Position numbers and translations under genes: made by a program | Part shown: positions 57,608 through 64,000 of the stretch, piece by piece | How positions within the stretch are numbered: the stretch's first letter is position 1 | How the letters are laid out: every line of letters starts with the position of its first letter | The notes under the pieces: model-generated | Seen by the model: only the letters and a program-made list of their open reading frames with translations | What the model was told of the DNA's origin: nothing | Databases searched by the model: none | Source of the DNA: Pocillopora verrucosa | Taxonomy: Eukaryota > Cnidaria > Anthozoa > Scleractinia > Pocilloporidae | NCBI RefSeq assembly: GCF_036669915.1 | Contig: NC_089317.1 | Coordinates: 8,582,911-8,646,910 of the forward strand | Reading direction: 5' to 3' | Length of the DNA stretch: 64,000 nucleotides

Positions 57608-60412
57608 TCTTTATGAGTCGTTATACCGCTCCACCAATATCAATCCCGAAAATTTGAAAAAAAAATGGCCTTTTTTTATTCCAGAAAACGTAACCGCACT
57701 AAGTGAAGAAGAAAAAAATTCTTGTGAAGGATTGGTAAAGGTAGAAGAATGTCAAAATGCGCTCAAAGACTTTGACAATAACAAATCCCCGGGCAATGAT
57801 GGTCTGCCTGCTGAATTTTACCGATTCTTTTGGCCCGACATCTGCCATGATCTGGTAGCGAGCTACAACTCTGCTTCTCAACAAGTCAAAGACGGGGAAT
57901 AATCTCGCTTATCCCAAAAAAATCTAAGGATAAAACTATTCTGGAAAATCTAAGGCCCATCTCACTTCTCAACGTCGACTACAAGATTCTCACTAAGGTT
58001 ATAGCCAGGCGAATCGAAAATGTCTTGCCAACTTTAATAAACCCTGATCAAACCGGTTATGTTAAAGGCCGCTACATTGGTGAAAATATAAGGCTAATTT
58101 ATGACCTAATACATTACACAGATAAAACAAATCAAAAAGGTATTGCCATTTTCTTGGACTTCAAAAAAGCGTTTGATTCCATTGAATGGAACTATCTCTT
58201 AGAAACATTGCAGCTCTTCAACTTCGGCCACGACATCCAAAATTGGATAAAAATTTTTTATAATAATGTTACTAACTGTGTTCTGAATAACGATCATGTC
58301 TCAACTTTTTTCTCCCTACAGCGGGGAGTCAGGCAAGGTTGCCCTTTCTCTGGCGTTCTCTTCGTTCTCGGCATAGAACTCCTCTCTAAAGCCATAAAAA
58401 ATGATCCTACTATTAAAGGTATCCAAGTCAACAAGCATGAGCTTAAAATAAGTCAATATGCCGACGACACAACAGTATTTGTTCGTGACCTCGATTCCGT
58501 CGTGAGTCTATTAAAGGTTTTAAATGAGTTTAAAGAACTTTCTGGCCTAGAAATAAACACAACTAAAACCGAAGCAATGTGGTTAGGCGAATGGAAAGAC
58601 AGAACCGATGAACCCTTTGGTTTTAAATGGCCAAAAGAACCTGTCAATGCCCTTGGTGTCTATTTTTCTCATAACCAAGAAAGTGCTAATAGACTGAACT
58701 TCGGTGAAAAAATACGTAATCTTGAGAAAACGCTAATCACTTGGCAACGGAGAAATCTAACTCTTTATGGAAAGATAAACATAGTTAAAACACTTGGGAT
58801 ATCTAAGTTAATTTACTCAGCCTCCGTGCTCTCTGTTCCAGATCACTATATCCAAGAAATAAATAAGCTAACTTTCAACTTTATTTGGGCAGGAAAACCC
58901 CCTTAAAATAAAAAGAAACACCATAATTGGAGAAAAGAAAGATGACAGTTTGAAAATGTGCGATTTCAATATCATGGAAAAGCACTCAAAATAGCTTGGG
59001 TCAACAGAATTCAAGATGACTCACAAGCCTCCTGGAAAATTATTCCTAACCAGCTAGCTCTTACACAAACATGGTGGTCTTGCTTTTCTAACAAAATGCA
59101 ACTTTACACCAAGCACACTAGACCTCGATGATAAGCTTCATGCATTTTACAAAAAAAGTGTTAGATTATTGGTGCGAGTTTAAAATCTCAACGGGCATCG
59201 ATTCCAAAATAAATCCTAAAAACGAAATAGTGTGGAATAACAGAAAAATTCTTATAGGAAAAAAACCTGTCTTTTACCAAACTTGGTATGACGCCGGTAT
59301 TACTAAGATAAGCGACATTTTAAACCAAAATCAGAAATTTTTGAAATGGCATGAATTTGTCACAAAATTTAATTTAAATGTGCCTTTCACCACATACTAT
59401 GGCTTGGTCAACGCAATCCCAAAAGACTGGAAAGCTATTCTTACAAACCCTATTCCAAACGTCACACACGCGAACACTACTGTAAACAGCCTAAGAACCA
59501 GCTCTATTTACTCTTCTCTTTTAAACACCGTCTTTGTTCCTCCCACTGCCGAAACCAAAATTCTACGCCACGGATTTACAAAAACTACCATCAAGAACGT
59601 TTATCTTATGCCATTTAAAGTAACAAACGAAGTTAAAATAATAATGTTTCAGTATAAAGTGATTCATAACGTGCTTCCAACTCGCGCCACTCTTTACCGA
59701 GACGGCATTTCAGAGAGCCCCTTATGCAACCTATGCAATACAGAAAAACAAACTTTGCATCACCTATTAATAAACTGCACACTAATACTCTACTTCTGGA
59801 TTCTGTTTCAAGACTGGTGGCACCAAAAAACAAATGAAACAATAACGTTATCCACAAGTCATATACTCTATGGCTGGCATTATAGGACAAAGCATTGGCA
59901 AGTCCTAAATTATTGCCTATTGTTAGCCAAATATCACATTTTCTGCACAAGCCTTTGCGGAGACATCTTAGATTTTCAAATCTTCCTACTGTTCATCACT
60001 GGAAAACTTGAAATCCTAAAAGAGATCGCGACCGCAAAAAAAGAACTTCCGAAATTTTATCGCACGTGGGCTTTTTTACTTTAATTTTTCATACTGCTGT
60101 TGTTTTTAGGTTAGACTTATACTTAACTTCATTTTTGAGACCTGTATGTTTACTTGTGATTGTCTTTTAATTGAAAAGAACTTTGTAAACACGCCAACCG
60201 TAAATTTAATTAATGTTAATTGTATTGTAATACATGTATCGTAATGTAGTGTATGCATAATTTCTGTAAGTATAAGTATCAGTAGTGTTAGTAGCAAGTA
60301 CAATGTAAGTGTAATTAATGCTGTAAGTAGTGTAAGTGATCGTCTTGTAAATAAAATTGTTTAAAAAAAAACAAAAAAACAACAACAAAAAAAACAACCA
60401 AAAAAAAAAAAA
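57608..60412 (+). mobile_element. L1/Tx1-type LINE, 5'-truncated
   Basis: Absent from the matching site in copy A (about 14,652). It starts inside the RT region, so ORF1 and the endonuclease are missing. It ends in an A-rich tail (60,361-60,412), as expected for target-primed insertion. A 3' region with repeated GTAAGT-like motifs (60,265-60,345) precedes the tail. Any target duplication is blurred by the T-rich target. Confidence 0.88.
57660..60084 (+). pseudogene. LINE ORF2 reverse transcriptase and C-terminal region, broken
   Basis: Four collinear segments. 57,660-57,902 has 'NNKSPGNDGLPAEFY'. About 57,893-58,906 has 'LRPISLLN', motif A 'IFLDFKKAFDS', motif B 'RGVRQGCPFSGVLF' and motif C 'QYADDTTVF' with the catalytic Asp pair. 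A decayed stretch covers 58,907-59,127. 59,128-60,084 has the C-terminal region with 'CNLCNTEKQTLHHLLINC', a CxxC...H...C knuckle. Frameshifts lie near 57,890 and 58,895 (an extra T after the C run), with more around 58,930-59,120. The motif set fits the L1/Tx1 group of LINEs. The active-site residues survive, but the frame does not. Confidence 0.88.
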
Positions 60413-60589
60413 TTTCTTTGTTTTCTAAATGGTATAAACCAAAAAAAAATAACCTACCTCAACATCGGTAAAAGTGTAGGATATTCATCTCACCGCTTCA
60501 CAGCTCGGTAAATATCTGCATCTAGTCACCGCCACCTCGGTAAATGATCGTGAAACAGTGGAGATGATCACTATATGGTTTTTAGAGCG

Positions 60590-60834
60590 TATTTCTTTAA
60601 CTTCGTTGGGCAATTTAAGATTTTCTTCACATGTTTTTCAAACGCGACTTCTGTTCCGTCTTTCGGAATCTGTTGCTAACAAGGAAGACGTCCGTCCTTC
60701 TTCTCAAAAAGGTCAACCGGGTCTCTTAATCTCACGATCCGATTAAGATCAAGATCAAGCGTCAACAGCAGAAGAAGAAGGACAAGAGCCAACCTAACTT
60801 TTGGTAACGAGACGTTCCATACAATTAGTGTTTA
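60590..60834 (+). pseudogene. GPCR C-terminal tail fragment, copy B
   Basis: Counterpart of 14,833-15,078. The same region of helix 8 and Ser/Arg-rich tail is present, with frameshifts and no upstream helices. Confidence 0.85.
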
Positions 60835-63800
60835 ACGGCTTGCGGGGAATAAAAGAAGAACACAGACTTGGTGCCACTTTTACGAGTCAAAGGATCCCGC
60901 TGAATCGCCATTAAGAGCAGTTGTGTAATTGAACTGAAACATAACTTTCATTTATTACAAAGGCGCGAGGTGGTTTGTCAGTCTCCATTTATACTCAAGG
61001 ATAGAGAGAGGCATTGTAAAAGGTTTTTTCGCCCAGAGACACAGCACAAACAAATAATTAATGATATCCACGCGTTCTGTCCGATGTAGTAATATGTATG
61101 TTTGCTTAATTATTTCTTGGATTGTTGTAGTAGTTTTGAAATGATAAGTAGTACTTTTGCGCTTGTGGATTATAAAGGAGAGTAGCAATCGTAAGGTATC
61201 AAGAGATAATGTTAGATATCATTCACGGAAGTCACAAAAACGTGTCTAGCACATGAAGTGGTGGCTATCAAGTCAAAGAAGAAGTATGCTGCAGAAACCT
61301 TTTCCGTATCTCTGCAAATTAGAATCCATTAAGTCATTATTAAACTGAAAGTAACCTGGTCTTTGGACAGCTGTCTTTGTACATTGAATGTGCTCAAGAA
61401 TTCGACGATGAACGCCGCCATTTTGAATCTTGCTGAGCAGCCTAGCCGTTTTATCGTGACGTAACCGAGTCTCGCCCCGAGTTTTTCTCTGTTTGAATAA
61501 TTTAAAGATCGAAACTGGACTCTAGTTTCTCTTCAGAAACTTAACTCATGGTGTGCGGTAAATCTTTAGGAGCACTTTCTAAAAGGGGAGAGAAAAGGCT
61601 TTGTCTTTCTAATTCTCCTTTCTTAGCTATTTTTAACGATAAGTAAAGTACTGATTTTTTTTTCTGGAAAGAGCATATCAGCAAAAGCAGAGCCAAAAAG
61701 GAGAATTAATTGGACAAAAAAGGGAAAGGTACATAAAAAAACTTAATGAAAATGAGAAGGTATTGAAAAACTCTGGATTTTAGTCAATTTTTTAGTCTCG
61801 AGTTCTCAGCAGTTTTTTTCATTAAAATAGGTCCAGAAGGATGAAGAGCCGTCAAAGAATTAACGAAACTTTATTGAAAACAAGGCAAATATTCTCGTAG
61901 TATATTTATTTATGTATTATTCAGTTAAAGTAGGAAATTTAATTTTTGTACGTGTAATTTTAATATTTCTTTTTGTTTTGTTTTAAAATGCGAGGCGATC
62001 AATGCCGTCAGCTGAGAAGGAGTCGACTTAACCTTTAATAATTCTAGCCAACATATCTGATTTACGGAGGTCTAGAAAATGCAACAGGAAGCTGAAAGCC
62101 ACATTTTTTAGGGTACAACGACAATCTAATCCAGGATGGAAGATGCCCATGGTTTGAAATGTAGGTAAATAATTTTTTCCAATTGAAGATGAAATCAGAG
62201 ATAAGACATGTATTCATTTTCAGTTGGTCGACACGTTTGTACAAAAGGTAAATTGGAAATTTGAGAGTTCAAAAGTTAATTTCGCTTTTCACTCACGGTT
62301 CCAAAGATTGAATGTACAAATGATTTACATAGGTGAGATCAACGCCAAAATTTTATGAAAAAAATTTGGTAAATGCATTAAAGGTTTGAGTTCACTTTCA
62401 AATTTTTCCTATATACTACAGCAGTTACTGTAAATTAACCATTTTAGTAACAGTTCCTTTCTTTCCTATGTAAATGGACAGCGTAGGATGCAAAAAAGGA
62501 GTTTTTTCTGTGAGCTTGTACAAGTATGAAGATTGTAGCTTTTTTTTCCTGAAATGGCTTGAGCAAGAAGCTCATCTTTTGCGTTCCCGCCAGAATACAA
62601 AAGATGAGGAACTTTCTTATCATGGTGGGAAAACGAGGCTAATGTCTTTATCCGGGAGCATTAATAAGATAAAGTTATTGTTACCACCAAAATGTTTGGA
62701 TTAGGTAAACTTCACTTTCAGTCTCCGGAGGTTTGCAATTTATTACGGTCAATATGATATCGATTCTGACAAACTGTTATTATAAACCGAGGTAATGAAA
62801 TGTTTTCCTACAGGAAAATTTACCACCATGATGGAAAATGGTATTGACTTAGTGTATGTCGTCCTAAGACAATTTAATTATTAGTTTTGCCTCTAAATTT
62901 TACTTATTTCATCGAGTTCAGTCGACTGTTCAAACATAGACGACGCAGGTGAACAAAATGATCCTTTCTCACTTTGTGTCCCCCCCGTATAGCACGATCA
63001 AAGCGACATTATTCAAAATTTTTATTTAAAAGGGAAATGATTATATTTATTTCACCATCTGCTACATTCAGACCTTTCCACCATTTATTTTCCGAGCAGT
63101 TTAAACAAATTAAAACTGTTCCTGTCCCCTTTTTCTGATTGTTCAAACACAAACCACGCTACGAGAAAAAAAAAAAACGTTGCGAAAAAAGCTATCTTGC
63201 TTTCTACAACAGGATAACTTACCTCTAGGATTGACAGACGTTATATTTTTATTGGTTTATGTTCAAGTGATGTCACACGTTGTATTTCCTTGTCTGCCCT
63301 CTCAAATGGCTGAGTAATTTTCTGTTGAATTTTAGTCTGTTAGTAATTTAAGTATCTTCTCTACGATTGGTCGTCCGAATGATAAGTCATCTTACCATAC
63401 TTCTCACTCAGATCGAATATTGACATTTCCTTGAAATTGAGGAAGTCGAAGCTATTTTTTTTTTCTGTGCATCTCACTCAGCTCTTTGCTACATGGTAAG
63501 TAGCAAGGTAAGTTGATTCTATAGCTTTTCTTTTGAAGCCTCAAAATTGACATTATTTCAAAGCAATTAGGAGAAAGTTCCGAAAATTCATTTCTATCAA
63601 TAGCTCCGTTATTGTTTTGGTGGAAAACAATGCCACAGCAATGAAGAAAGTAATTTAGCCATGGTTGCGACGAAAAGCTTTAAATGTTACTTGCTCCAAT
63701 AGCTACATTGTTTTTCATTGTTAGAAATTCACCTAAAATCGATTCAACGGAACACGTTATGAAATCTCATAAAGATGAAACTATCTCCGTCATGGAGAAC

Positions 63801-64000
63801 TTGAGGAGGCTCAATAGGGTTTTTGCTCAATGTTTGCGCGCGCATCAGGGTAATGTTTCTCTCGTAACTTTTTCGGTTTTTTTATTCATTTCACGGTCAT
63901 TAAAGCCATCAAAAGGTTCGGACTTTTCGTTTGCTGTAGTAAATATTATCAAAATGATTTTCGTTACTAGGCTGAGGCTCCATGAAGGAAGGTGCCTGCC
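60835..64000. repeat. Second spacer unit of copy B, non-coding
   Basis: Matches 15,079-18,747 with small indels, an extra 40 bases or so near 61,685-61,725 and a loss of about 370 bases near 62,735. It runs off the window. No gene is recognised. Confidence 0.7.

Larger units (their letters stand above)
45689..64000 (+). repeat. Segmental duplication, copy B
   Basis: Second copy of the block at 1-18,747, direct orientation. Its first base aligns with base 1 of the window, so the duplication breakpoint itself may lie outside the visible part of copy A. Copy B carries a LINE (57,608-60,412), a 42-bp palindromic insertion (55,354-55,395), about 110 bp near 56,100-56,210 and about 118 bp near 47,505-47,620 that copy A lacks. 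It lacks the Helentron of copy A, which would lie near 49,250. About 370 bp matching A 16,930-17,300 are also missing near 62,735. Confidence 0.93.

Noticed and set aside
60265..60345. GTAAGT-rich stretch as a cluster of splice donors or a regulatory array
   Set aside because: It lies in the LINE 3' region just before the A-rich tail and is best read as simple repeat-like 3'UTR.
1..64000. CRISPR arrays, bacterial operons, rRNA or tRNA genes
   Set aside because: None seen by eye. The gene structure is eukaryotic and no cloverleaf or rRNA motif was recognised, though a tRNAscan run was not possible.

Overview
This window looks like a nuclear contig from an anthozoan cnidarian, most likely a stony coral. 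The reasons are an AT-rich genome, a small cluster of intron-poor rhodopsin-like GPCR genes, and a dense mix of transposon types common in coral genomes (Kolobok, Helentron, Penelope-like, L1-type LINE). No bacterial or organellar organisation is visible. The assignment is inference; no species-diagnostic gene is present.

Layout. (1) Positions 1-18,747 and 45,689-64,000 are two copies (A and B) of one segmental duplication, offset by about 45.7 kb and only slightly diverged by eye. The window edges cut both copies, so the true ends are not visible. (2) Each copy carries a GPCR gene, disrupted in both: copy A (9,833-10,660) by several deletions, copy B (51,950-53,008) by a single AAA-to-TAA nonsense change. 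(3) Downstream of each GPCR is an older tandem array of units of about 4-5 kb made of non-coding sequence. Three such units are seen after copy A (about 10.7, 15.1 and 21.0 kb). Detached fragments of the GPCR C-tail lie at 14,833-15,078 and 60,590-60,834. (4) Between the copies (about 31.8-40.4 kb) is an older, more diverged unit that holds the only intact gene of the window, a 352-residue class A GPCR at 38,566-39,624. (5) 40.5-45.7 kb has no recognisable gene but contains a 37-bp-arm inverted repeat, a MITE and a Penelope-tail-like fragment.

Mobile elements explain most of the other coding signal. A Helentron-like element (3,652-7,200) with asymmetric terminal inverted repeats carries an RPA-like gene and a fragment of a Helitron Rep protein. 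It is absent at the matching site of copy B. A Penelope-like element (about 19.6-20.96 kb) has lost its reverse-transcriptase core. A complete-ended Kolobok-type DNA transposon (24,231-29,467, TTAA duplication) encodes a THAP/DDE transposase on the minus strand. On the plus strand it carries a three-exon gene for a P2X7-receptor C-terminal-like zinc (ballast) domain. A 5'-truncated L1-type LINE (57,608-60,412) is present in copy B and absent in copy A.

The best candidates for something not routinely described are the P2X7-ballast-like gene carried as cargo inside a Kolobok element, the RPA-bearing Helentron with its array of hairpin repeats, a tiny perfect palindrome flanked by a 10-bp target duplication in copy B, and the GPCR family with LKY in place of DRY and no canonical extracellular disulfide cysteines.
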